Shown here piece by piece: positions 25,435 through 32,793 of a DNA stretch of 32,793 nucleotides. The stretch comes from Eshraghiella sp964441705. GTDB lineage: Bacteria > Bacillota > Clostridia > Lachnospirales > Lachnospiraceae. Numbering within the stretch: the first letter of the stretch is position 1; each line of letters begins with the position of its first letter. The notes beneath the pieces are model-generated. The model worked only from the letters and a program-made list of their open reading frames with translations. It ran no database searches and was not told the origin of the DNA. The translations under genes and the position numbers were made by a program. The DNA lies in NCBI GenBank assembly GCA_964441705.1, contig CAYTWF010000036.1:1-32793 (forward strand). The letters run 5' to 3'.

Positions 25435-25475
25435 AAAAAGAACACCGAGGCGAGCCGTCCGACTTCGCCTCGGTG
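25435..25475 (-). terminator. Stem-loop with T run between the binding-protein and permease genes (attenuator)
   Basis: An 11-bp GC-rich perfect stem (CACCGAGGCGA with its complement) and an 11-base loop at 25443-25475 are followed on the minus strand by TTCTTTTT. It lies 28 bases past the binding-protein stop, inside the operon. It likely ends part of the transcripts or protects the 3' end of the upstream mRNA, giving more binding protein than permease. Confidence 0.85.
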
Positions 25476-25503
25476 CAAATATATCTCTAAGATAATTCAG
25501 AAA

Positions 25504-26793
25504 TTATTCTGCATGAACTGCATCATACTGTGTCTTCCATCCATCAACAACTGCAGTCTCAACTGTTGACCACTCTGCTGAACCAGCATCATAAAGGTTC
25601 ATAGCTGCAACAACTGTTGCTCTCCACTCGTTAACGTTAGGAGTATAGTTAAATGCCCAGTCAACATTGTACTTGCCATCTGCAAGAAGCTTAGCTGCAT
25701 CCTTAAAGAATACATTGTCATTCTCTGCTGCTGACTTATAAGGGATCTCACCAAACTGCTCAGCCATTAACTTAGTACCAGCCTCAGATGTAACCATCCA
25801 TTTCATAAATGCGATAGAAGCATCGATATCAGCCTCAGAAGCCTTAGCATTAACTGCCCAGTAGTTCTCTGTTCCTGAACAAAGAGCTGCGTTCTCTTCT
25901 CCATCTGCTCCACAGTAGATAGGAATCATTGTCATCTCATCATCTGAAAATGCTTCGCTTAATGCTGAATATTCCCATGTACCATTCTGGAAGAATACTG
26001 CTTCACTGTTCTTGAATTCTGCTTCTGCATCATATCCGCCTGAAGCAAGTGTTGTCTTGTCATACTTGGTATCTGTTGTATAAAGGTCCCATACGTTCTT
26101 GAACAGGTCAAGATACTTACCAGTAATTGTTGCAGGCTGCTCTGTCCATCCATCTGCCTTTGACTCATAGTAAAGAGGCATATTCATAAGATGTCCTGAG
26201 AATCTCCATGATGAGCTGTCATCCATACCTGATGATGTAAATGCATCAAATCCAAGTTCATCTGCTCTCTTGTGGATATCATCAGCTACCTTCTTAAGTG
26301 AATCGAAATCCTTGATATCCTCTACGCTGTAGCCAGCCTTGTCAAGTAAGGTCTTGTCAGTAATAAGACCAAAGCTCTCGTAGCAGTAACCAATAGCAGC
26401 AACCTTGTCACCATTGTAAAGGTTAAAGCCTTCTGTTGTTAATTCCTTGTAGATATCTGTTCCCTTCAGGTCATAGCAGTAGTCAGCCCATGTGCCGGCT
26501 TTCTCCTGGCTTCCAACTACGAAGATTGTAGGTGCTTCTGACTTGTTCATCTCTGATGAAAGAGTTGTCTCATACTGTCCACTGGCAGCTGTTACAATCT
26601 TAACGTCAACGCCTGTCTCTTCCTTGTAGGTCTTAGCGATTCCCTGAAGTGCTTCGTCAGCCTCCGGCTTAAAGTTGAGCCAGTATACTGAGCCCTTGTC
26701 ATTCTTACCAGCTGATGTACAGCCTGTCATAGCTGCGATTGAACCAGCTATAAGTGCGCCACAAAGGGCGAGTGTTAAAAATCTCTTTTTCAT
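25504..26793 (-). CDS. Sugar ABC transporter substrate-binding lipoprotein
   Basis: 429 residues. A lipoprotein signal peptide (MKKRFLTLALCGALIAGSI...) ends at a lipobox AMTGC, with Cys25 as the lipid-modified residue. The mature part is an SBP_bac_8/SBP_bac_1-type sugar-binding domain (YWLNFKPEADEALQGIAKTYKEETG; FFQNGTWEYSAL; CSGTENYWAVNAKA; FMKWMVTSEAGTKLMAEQFGEIPY). It binds oligosaccharide outside the cell and delivers it to the two permeases. GGAGGAGGT precedes the ATG. It is the first operon gene, and codon use looks more biased than in neighbouring genes, consistent with high expression. Substrate inferred as maltodextrin from malQ. Confidence 0.95.
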   Translation of the reverse strand: MKKRFLTLALCGALIAGSIAAMTGCTSAGKNDKGSVYWLNFKPEADEALQGIAKTYKEETGVDVKIVTAASGQYETTLSSEMNKSEAPTIFVVGSQEKAGTWADYCYDLKGTDIYKELTTEGFNLYNGDKVAAIGYCYESFGLITDKTLLDKAGYSVEDIKDFDSLKKVADDIHKRADELGFDAFTSSGMDDSSSWRFSGHLMNMPLYYESKADGWTEQPATITGKYLDLFKNVWDLYTTDTKYDKTTLASGGYDAEAEFKNSEAVFFQNGTWEYSALSEAFSDDEMTMIPIYCGADGEENAALCSGTENYWAVNAKASEADIDASIAFMKWMVTSEAGTKLMAEQFGEIPYKSAAENDNVFFKDAAKLLADGKYNVDWAFNYTPNVNEWRATVVAAMNLYDAGSAEWSTVETAVVDGWKTQYDAVHAE

Positions 26794-26834
26794 ATATGTA
26801 CCTCCTCCAAGATTTGTGGAACGATTTTAATTTT

Positions 26835-26849
26835 TGTAATCGTTTCCAT
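26835..26849 (-). promoter_or_regulatory. cre/LacI-type operator downstream of the sugar operon promoter
   Basis: The minus strand reads ATGGAAACGATTACA, a full match to the catabolite-response consensus WTGNAANCGNWNNCW, with the AANCGNTT core of LacI-family operators. It lies about 30-45 bases after the predicted start point, a position suited to repression by roadblock. Confidence 0.75.
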
Positions 26850-26885
26850 TTAACATGAAAAAAATAAGAATTACTTCTTGATTCA

Positions 26886-26913
26886 ACTATACTCTTTTTT
26901 GTGCATATGTCAA
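26886..26913 (-). promoter_or_regulatory. Sigma-70-type promoter of the maltodextrin operon
   Basis: On the minus strand a perfect TTGACA (26908-26913) and TATAGT (26886-26891) are 16 bases apart, in very AT-rich DNA. The leader is about 85 bases and contains an operator and a strong ribosome binding site. Confidence 0.82.
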
Positions 26914-27016
26914 TACATTTTTTATTTTTTTTGATTTTTATTGTGCAGTTTACCATATAATGTGTACAATATGTGAATAAAATTGCACAGCCAATGCCCG
27001 TAAATAAAGCATTATT

Positions 27017-27031
27017 TGGAAACGATTACAT
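27017..27031 (+). promoter_or_regulatory. Second cre/LacI-type operator, upstream of the sugar operon promoter
   Basis: TTGGAAACGATTACA on the plus strand, also a full match to the cre consensus. It shares 14 identical bases with the 26835-26849 site in opposite orientation, 182 bases centre to centre, and lies 105 bases upstream of the -35 and 33 bases after the HD-GYP stop codon. Confidence 0.7.
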
Positions 27032-27063
27032 TTTAGGGCTAATAAAAAAGAATATTAATTCAA

Positions 27064-28191
27064 TTAAATCACCCTCGTGTTGGTGCACAGTGTAACACAC
27101 TGAATGCTGTTATCCAGTTGAATAACCTTGCCGTCAACCTCCACAAGCGGGTATCTGAATCTTCCCTCCTCAATATACTTGATTATGCCTATTTTACCAT
27201 TGGACAGAATTACGTTCTTGCCCATCAGCTCTGATTTCATTTTACTTAGGAATACATCAATATATGCCATATCAAGTTCAACAAATTTCTCCATAAAGAA
27301 CTCATCTAACACCTCAAATGGTGTTCTGGATTCCTTATAAACTCTCTGTGCAACCATTGCATCATATATATCTGATATTTCTGTTATTTTGGCCAGACCT
27401 GTTATGTCATCCATCTTAAGCCCATCCGGATAGCCAGAGCCATTAATCTTCTCATGGTGTCCCCTTATCCCTGCAAGTACCTCCTGATTGGTAATTCCTG
27501 AATCGCTGACAATCTCCCAGGAATATACAGGGTGCATTTTCACAATCTCATATTCCTCCGGAGTAAGCTTTGCCGGTTTATTAAGTATTTCCTGTGGAAT
27601 CCGGGTCTTGCCAAGGTCATGTAAAAGTCCAACCATAATCGCTTTTTTCACCTGATTCTTGTCCATTCCCATCCACTGTGCCAGCTTACCGTTAAGTATT
27701 GCCACATTAGTGCTGTGAGTCTGGAGATATTCGTCCATATCCCTCATATAGCTTGTCCAGTGCAGGATAAAAGAAAGGTCCATTGCATCCACCGTAAGGT
27801 CCAGTGTCATAACCATTGGCATCACCATTGGCATATTGATTCGTCTCTCATCAAGAGCCTGGTTAAGTATTTTGCCAAAGCGCTGGCGTATATCAATAAT
27901 AGTCTGTGACACCTTACTGTTAGCAGCATGAAGATACTCATGCTGCGTAACAATTCCATCATAGGCTGCTTCATCTACATACAATTCCATTCCCTGCCTG
28001 TACATATCATGAAGTCTTTTAAAAAATCTGTCATTAATCACTGAACGGCTGCACATCAGTACAGGCTGCTGTCTTCCTGTACATCCATATATGTCAGAGC
28101 TGCAGAACATTCCATGCATAAACAGCTCCTCTTCAACCGCAATATATTTTCTGCCATTAATCTCTCTTGTCTGTGTACTCATATTATCCAT
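27064..28191 (-). CDS. HD-GYP domain protein, probable cyclic-di-GMP phosphodiesterase
   Basis: 375 residues, no membrane segment. The first 120 residues are an unrecognised N-terminal region like that of other Firmicutes HD-GYP proteins. The HD-GYP domain (about 140-330) has a first metal His (HS, 159-160), the HD pair (LLHDLGKTRIP, His191-Asp192), HHEKINGSGYPDGL (His245, His246; the GYP motif at 253-255) and SDIYDAM. All expected metal ligands are visible, so it is probably active. A short C-terminal beta domain follows. MPMVMPMVM at 120-128 reflects a 12-base tandem duplication. AAAGGG precedes the ATG. It is the last gene of a three-gene operon, 24 bases after the aldo/keto reductase. Confidence 0.93.
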   Translation of the reverse strand: MDNMSTQTREINGRKYIAVEEELFMHGMFCSSDIYGCTGRQQPVLMCSRSVINDRFFKRLHDMYRQGMELYVDEAAYDGIVTQHEYLHAANSKVSQTIIDIRQRFGKILNQALDERRINMPMVMPMVMTLDLTVDAMDLSFILHWTSYMRDMDEYLQTHSTNVAILNGKLAQWMGMDKNQVKKAIMVGLLHDLGKTRIPQEILNKPAKLTPEEYEIVKMHPVYSWEIVSDSGITNQEVLAGIRGHHEKINGSGYPDGLKMDDITGLAKITEISDIYDAMVAQRVYKESRTPFEVLDEFFMEKFVELDMAYIDVFLSKMKSELMGKNVILSNGKIGIIKYIEEGRFRYPLVEVDGKVIQLDNSIQCVTLCTNTRVI

Positions 28192-28215
28192 TAACCCTTT
28201 ACCAGTTATATATAG

Positions 28216-29136
28216 CTACGGCAGGATATGTCCTGCTGCAAGATACAGCTGATACCATTCTTCTCTTGTAAGTTCAACCTTCTCCGCCTGAATAATCTCT
28301 CTTAAACGGCTTTCGCTTGCTGTTCCTGACACAAGCTGCATATTGGCAGGATGTCGCAGTATCCATGCTGCTGCAATAGTTGTACCGGTTACACCATACT
28401 TATCCGCAAGCTCATCAACCTTCTGATTAAGCTCCTTATATTCACTGCTGCCAAGGAACACTCCCTTCCATGACGGCATCTGAAATGGTGACCACGCCTG
28501 TATGGTAATATCCTTAAATCTGCAGTAATCAAGCACGCTTCCGTCGTAATCCGTGGCTCCTGCAGTCTCCATGTTAACCTCCATTCCATTGGCTACCATG
28601 TTGGATACCGGAATAGAGAACTGCAGCTGATTAATTATCAGTTCCTGCTTAACGCACTTCTTCAACAATTCAATCTGCATTGGCTTATGATTGGATACAC
28701 CAAAACGTCTGACCTTGCCCTTAGTCTCCAGCTCATCAAAGGCTGCTGCAACCTCCTGTGGTTCAACCAGTGCATCCGGTCTGTGAAGCAGCAGTACATC
28801 CAGATACTCTATCCCCAGTCTTGCGAGAATACCATCAACGGCACTGATTATATAGTCCTTGGACAAATCATACATGCCATTTCTGATTCCACACTTTGAC
28901 TGTATTATCATACTCTCTCTTGGAATTGATGTATCACCCTTAAGTGCCTTGCCAAATATTTCTTCGCTTCTGCCACCTGCATATATATCTGCATGGTCAA
29001 AATAATTCGCACCCTCATCCAGTGCCGTGTGAATAAAACGGTTCATTCTCTGTGGTTCAAATTCTCCCAATCGCATGCATCCAACTACTACTGCCGGAGC
29101 GTGCTCCTGTGTATTACCTAAAACAATATTCTTCAA
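28216..29136 (-). CDS. Aldo/keto reductase (YdhF-like)
   Basis: 306 residues from a TTG at 29136. It has the AKR catalytic tetrad: Asp and Tyr in YFDHADIYAGGRSEE, Lys in IQSKCGIRNG, His in LLHRPDALVEP. NADPH-binding features are present near the C-terminus (GTASESRLREI). The sequence pattern (ANYFDHADIY) is close to the E. coli YdhF group, oxidoreductases of unknown substrate. The TTG start is chosen because GGAGGTG lies 6 bases before it; an upstream frame extension to 29235 would enter the previous gene and has no family-like residues. It lies between the small membrane protein and the HD-GYP gene, so the three are likely co-transcribed. The substrate and physiological role are unknown. Confidence 0.93.
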   Translation of the reverse strand: MKNIVLGNTQEHAPAVVVGCMRLGEFEPQRMNRFIHTALDEGANYFDHADIYAGGRSEEIFGKALKGDTSIPRESMIIQSKCGIRNGMYDLSKDYIISAVDGILARLGIEYLDVLLLHRPDALVEPQEVAAAFDELETKGKVRRFGVSNHKPMQIELLKKCVKQELIINQLQFSIPVSNMVANGMEVNMETAGATDYDGSVLDYCRFKDITIQAWSPFQMPSWKGVFLGSSEYKELNQKVDELADKYGVTGTTIAAAWILRHPANMQLVSGTASESRLREIIQAEKVELTREEWYQLYLAAGHILP

Positions 29137-29161
29137 ATTACACCTCCATATAAATATATTT

Positions 29162-29488
29162 TCAGCTATACCGCGCAAGTATTTTCTTATAAGCCTTCCA
29201 TACAACAACAATTCCCAGCGTACAATCCAGACCAAGTAGAATCCCGCCCACTATCGGGTGTATAAACCAAGATACTCCCGTAAGTAAAAACGCAATGGCA
29301 TATCTGCCATACACCGCTGCCATCTGGTGATTGTAAGCCTTAACATCCTTAACCACAGCCTTAAGTCTGCCTTCTCCTCCGCTCCAGAATGAAATCGGTG
29401 TAATACTGTCCTTATTGTAATGAGCAATTATGGCAAAAGGTGCTGCACACATAAGGCAGCTGACACAAGCAATTATCTTACCAAGCAT
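29162..29488 (-). CDS. Small membrane protein of unknown function
   Basis: 108 residues, not recognised with certainty. Three hydrophobic segments: about 2-22 (GKIIACVSCLMCAAPFAII), about 62-74 (YAIAFLLTGVSWF) and about 77-96 (IVGGILLGLDCTLGIVVVW). A central polar loop has SFWSGGEGRLKAVVKDVKAYN. This composition resembles the short DUF3784-like or uncharacterised membrane proteins common in Lachnospiraceae. GGGAGGC precedes the ATG and an extended -10 promoter lies upstream. It is the first gene of the operon with the aldo/keto reductase. No function can be inferred. Confidence 0.75.
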   Translation of the reverse strand: MLGKIIACVSCLMCAAPFAIIAHYNKDSITPISFWSGGEGRLKAVVKDVKAYNHQMAAVYGRYAIAFLLTGVSWFIHPIVGGILLGLDCTLGIVVVWKAYKKILARYS

Positions 29489-29501
29489 ACAGATGCCTCC
29501 C

Positions 29502-29513
29502 TGACACGTGTCA
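29502..29513. promoter_or_regulatory. Perfect palindrome TGACACGTGTCA in the leader of the 29162-29488 gene
   Basis: 12-base perfect dyad, 14 bases before the ATG and just upstream of the ribosome binding site, right after the predicted transcription start. It has the size of a repressor operator half-pair; no cognate regulator can be named. Confidence 0.4.
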
Positions 29514-29526
29514 AAAATATATATAC

Positions 29527-29535
29527 ATTATACCA
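29527..29535 (-). promoter_or_regulatory. Extended -10 promoter of the three-gene HD-GYP operon
   Basis: TGGTATAAT on the minus strand, identical to the exporter's extended -10 element at 15284-15292. No good -35. The predicted start is near 29520. Confidence 0.6.
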
Positions 29536-29536
29536 C

Positions 29537-29581
29537 AAAAGACACCGCTTTGCAGTAATATTATCTGCAAAACGATGTCTT
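29537..29581 (-). terminator. Terminator of the surface-protein gene
   Basis: A 17-bp stem (29539-29555 with 29565-29581, 9-base loop) has two positions that mismatch in plus-strand RNA but form U-G pairs in minus-strand RNA, showing that it works on the minus strand. It is followed by four U. It lies 23 bases after the surface-protein stop codon. Confidence 0.75.
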
Positions 29582-29604
29582 ATTAACATACTTGTATTAT
29601 GAGT

Positions 29605-32600
29605 TTAGATATGTCTTCTCTTACGTGCTGCCATTACCATTACAAGTGCTGCACCTGCAAGAGATAGGAAATATACTGCAGCCGGAAGTCTTACTTCACC
29701 TGTAGGAGTATCTGTTGCTCCACCACTTGGATTGGTTATTGCATCTCCGCCTGGATTAGTTGTATCTCCTCCCGGATTAGTTGTACCACCTGGGTTAGTT
29801 GTATCTCCTCCTGGATTGGGTATATCTCCTCCGGGATTGGTTGCACCTCCTTCGCCTGGGTTAGTTATGTCTCCTCCGCCTGGGTTAGTTGTTCCTGTAC
29901 TCTGAAGAATGAGTGGTCCACCAGCGCCATCAAAGCTCTCATCATCCCAATTCGGACCAGAAATTACGTAATAGTAATAATCATTATCTTCCAAGTCTTT
30001 TAATCTCATCTCGTGAATTGCGTATCCCTCTGGAAGATAACCATCTGGAATAACGATTACCTGATCAATGTTCTGAGCTGCTCTTGTGTTAACACCAGCC
30101 ATCTGTGTTGTTCCAGTATATACCTGCACGTTGAAACCACTACAGAAGGCTCTAAGTGTTCCTCCATCCTCGATTACCAAAGTATTGGAATAATCCGCGC
30201 TCTCTTCTGCGCCAATAATAATGCCTTCATATCCATAAACATCTACAGTACCTGTGGCACCTATCTTAAGTCTTTCTGCAATAATTGCTGCTTCATCATA
30301 ATAGTATGCCCTAAGGAAACCATTAACTGTAATAGTACTTTTATTTGTCATACTTATATTTTGCTCTACATACACCCTAGTTCCGGTATCAATTATAAGA
30401 TGCTGATTGTCTGTTTTAAATAAATAATAGTCTTTTGCATATACAGTTCCTCCGCCGCTTATTATTACAGCAGAAGCATCTCCTTCAGTATAATCTGTAA
30501 TTGTTCCAATATTGCAGGTTCCCTTTATATTAAGTGTCACATCATTGACCCCAGCATTCAGCAGGACCTCGTCCTTAACATCTATATTCTCAATAGTTAA
30601 TGTATGAGTGGCAGCATTCCATTCATAGCCATCCTTGGCAAGGGTTGCGCCAGATAAATCCTTAGTGGTATCAATATTGTCAACCAATTTAAAGCCTGTA
30701 TTAGTATAAACCTTAGAATCTGTTCCCTCCTCATAATCCTCATAGCTCTGATATACATGCACCTCTCCGCTGCCAGAAAGATTCATGGACTGAATCTCCT
30801 GGGAGGTCTCTCCATTGCACAATATTATTATACCATTATTAACTAAGCTCCCATCATTACTAAGCTTTGTAACATCTTTCACTATAAGCTCTTTTCCTGA
30901 AGGTATAGTTAAGGCTGAACCCTCTGGTATTGATAATGAAGTCACAATGTCAGGCTTTCCCTGAATCGCTGATTCACCTATACATGCCGTTCCATCTGTA
31001 AGTATTGTTGGCATATTATAGGAACCATTAACACTATAGTCCAAACTAATTGATTCTGTATTATCAATAACTGCGTATACACCGTTATATCTGTCAGCAC
31101 CGCTTATGCTTCCAGTCACAAGTCCGCCACTCTCGGCTTGAGAGGTAAGAGAGGCCTCTGCACCTATGCTAATGGAATCTACCCATATTGAGCCAAATAC
31201 CATATCAGTATTAACCTTCTTATTGACGGCATTAACGCTGGCATTACCACCAATAATCAGATTGCCGCTTTTTCTCTCCACTACCTAATACATAGTCCGA
31301 AAATTTATCATTTAAATAATCATATCCATCCAATTTAAGCTCAAGGCTTCCACTGGTGGTACTTGTAATTGTAAGGTCAGTATAACCCATGCTGATTGGA
31401 GCATATGGAAATTCATCTCGGTAGTCGCTGTTAACTATTTTATTACTGCCATTAAGCCTAATAACAAAAGATACTGATGTATCTGAATCTCCCTTAGGCA
31501 GATTCAGAGTTTTGTTCAATGTGGCATTATTAAACGTAAGTACTGCAGCCGCCTCTCCACTGGCAGGAGTGAATTCTACTGTACCATCACCAGCTGTATA
31601 GGTAATAGCCTCGGCTGGAATATTCTGGCTGTTACTGTAATCCAGTCTTGTATCTGTAATATCTCCACCATATTTTGCACCGGTTGTTATATCTGTGGAG
31701 CCATTAACTTCAGTATTAACACCATTTCCAAGAAATGTTATCTTAGAGTTGCTGCTTACGGTCATGGATGGACTTACCATCGGGTTTGTATCAATAGCAG
31801 AATCTGCCACAATAACCTCTGGTGCAAGCAGACTTACTGCTGAGCCTTTAATAAAGCTGTCATTATAATTAGAATAAAGAATCACTGATGTATCAGAGGT
31901 AAGTGATACTGTCCCTGTAGCATTAATTAATACACTGTCTTGTGTACCAATCTTCAGTGTATCATTGCAGTCAATACTAAGATTTTTACCATCAAAAAAG
32001 CTTGTTGATAAGGTTGTTGAATAAGGGGCAGCATCATATATATATGCTCCGCATATATCAATACTGTCTCCTGCAAGCTTAACTGTTCCACCGTGAATCA
32101 CTGGTGATGTATAAGATGGACTTCTAAATGACACATTTCCCGCATACGCTGACATATCCAGTTGGGAACTCTCTGCAAGTTCAACACAAGATTTGTTGCC
32201 TGCCGTCATCATAACCCTAAAGTTTCCACTGCCAGTTACAATAAGACTGCCATTAATATCCATTATATCATTGTCACCTGCATACATACGCAGTTCTGCA
32301 TCAGCTGCTATATTAATAGCGGCGGCACCATTGATTGAAACAATTGGAGCTTCCCTATCAACCCCATTGCCATAGAAACAAGCAGTTCCTTTAACGTTAA
32401 CGGCCGTCCCATCTCCAAGTACCAATGGTGCTGTGGATGAATAACATTGCATCCATAGGTCATCAAAGATTATATCACTGCCTGCTGCCTGCGATTCAAT
32501 AGTAATTGTATCAGTAGTACTATAACTTGTTCCGGTAATTACGTAATCACCAGTATAGGCTGTCTCATCTCCCGTTCCCTGTGTATATCCTGTTTCAGTA

Positions 32601-32728
32601 ATATTAATACTACCATTATTGATATCGAGGGTTAATGGTGTATCATCCCCACCAGCCATAGCAAACTGTGGTAAAAGTGTGCACATCATGCACGCACATA
32701 ATAAAATACTTAATATTTTTCTTTTCAT
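29605..32728 (-). pseudogene. Large secreted surface protein with NPGG repeats, split by a one-base frameshift
   Basis: The first part (32728 to 31244) has a signal peptide (MKRKILSILLCACMMCTLLPQFAMA) and a Gly/Thr/Asn-rich beta-strand sequence typical of parallel beta-helix or carbohydrate-binding surface proteins. The second (from 31281 to 29605) continues the same composition in another frame. Removing one A from the A5 run at 31269-31273 joins them (DYVLGSGEKSGNLIIGG) into about 1040 residues. Near the C-terminus is a TNPGGD repeat region, then TPTGEV, a hydrophobic segment (LPAAVYFLSLAGAALVMVM) and the basic tail AARKRRHI. This resembles a sortase signal, but a clean LPxTG is not present. 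AGAGGA precedes the ATG. Could be phase variation, a sequencing error or a true loss. Function: probably surface adhesion or glycan binding, inferred only. Confidence 0.82.
29724..29896 (-). repeat. Tandem NPGG-coding repeat in the surface protein
   Basis: About nine imperfect copies of a 15-24 base unit coding (T/I)NPGG(D) before the membrane anchor. Copies differ in length and in third-codon positions, so they are old enough to have drifted. It likely forms a flexible wall-spanning stalk; copy number may vary between strains. Confidence 0.85.
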
Positions 32729-32749
32729 GCATTTTCCTCTTTCTACTAC

Positions 32750-32778
32750 AATGTATTTATGGTTAATATCCCTTACAA
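32750..32778 (-). promoter_or_regulatory. Weak promoter candidate for the surface-protein gene
   Basis: On the minus strand TTGTAA (32773-32778) and TACATT (32750-32755) are 17 bases apart, four of six matches each. The true promoter may lie beyond the right edge. Confidence 0.3.
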
Positions 32779-32793
32779 CCAGTAAGGAATTAT

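Noticed and set aside
26794..27063. A riboswitch in the long leader before the sugar-binding gene
   Set aside because: The stretch is AT-rich with no stable multi-stem fold apparent; a promoter and operators explain it.
29605..31281. The downstream frame of the surface protein as an independent gene starting at a GTG
   Set aside because: It has no signal peptide, no ribosome binding site and overlaps the end of the upstream frame; removing one A joins both into a continuous protein, so it is treated as one broken gene.
1..32793. CRISPR arrays, tRNA or rRNA genes, insertion sequences, prophage genes
   Set aside because: No repeat-spacer pattern, cloverleaf, transposase, integrase or phage-structural motif was found on either strand.

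Overview
The window looks like a chromosomal segment of a gut-type Lachnospiraceae bacterium (Firmicutes, class Clostridia). The evidence is the moderate-to-low GC content, strong GGAGG-type ribosome binding sites, tandem multi-REC hybrid histidine kinases of the kind common in that family, an extracytoplasmic lipoprotein sugar ABC transporter with its own LacI regulator, and closely packed operons. No phage, IS element, CRISPR array, rRNA or tRNA was seen. All genes but one lie on the minus strand, so operons are best read from high to low coordinates.

Layout from low to high coordinates. (1) 1-3937: a two-gene signalling operon. A membrane hybrid histidine kinase is followed by a second kinase with two extracellular solute-binding domains, which is broken by a +1 frameshift near 1300 and runs off the left edge. 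(2) 3970-6687: an ABC-2 exporter operon (ATPase, two permeases) with a good promoter and a terminator overlapping the last stop codon. (3) 6708-11108: a MoxR AAA+ ATPase / DUF58 / membrane transglutaminase operon. (4) 11111-11900: a bL25 (Ctc) ribosomal protein gene with its own promoter and terminator. (5) 11944-15292: two half-transporters forming a heterodimeric ABC exporter with complementary degenerate ATP sites. (6) 15309-16867: the only plus-strand gene, a Lon-type AAA+ ATPase without a protease domain and with an altered Walker B motif. Its promoter overlaps the divergent exporter promoter, and a perfect 36-bp palindrome ends the gene. (7) 16872-18899: a cytoplasmic REC-kinase-REC-REC hybrid. 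(8) 18928-19860: an AraC/GyrI-type regulator. (9) 19869-20966: a membrane GGDEF diguanylate cyclase. (10) 20979-27031: an alpha-glucan/maltodextrin operon (binding lipoprotein, two permeases, LacI regulator, 4-alpha-glucanotransferase). It has two near-identical cre/LacI operators flanking its promoter and a stem-loop after the binding-protein gene. (11) 27064-29535: a small membrane protein, an aldo/keto reductase and an HD-GYP protein in one operon. (12) 29537-32778: a large secreted repeat-bearing surface protein split by a one-base frameshift in an A5 run.

How the parts may work together: the sugar operon would import malto-oligosaccharides and rearrange them with MalQ. Sensing is carried by three multi-domain kinases with no DNA-binding partner nearby, and cyclic-di-GMP metabolism is represented by one likely synthase and one likely hydrolase. 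The most unusual item is the protease-less Lon-like ATPase with its overlapping divergent promoters. Two separate frameshifts in otherwise intact genes could be real lesions, phase variation or assembly errors; sequence alone cannot tell. No intergenic stretch exceeds 300 bases; the longest (26794-27063) is filled by the sugar-operon control region.
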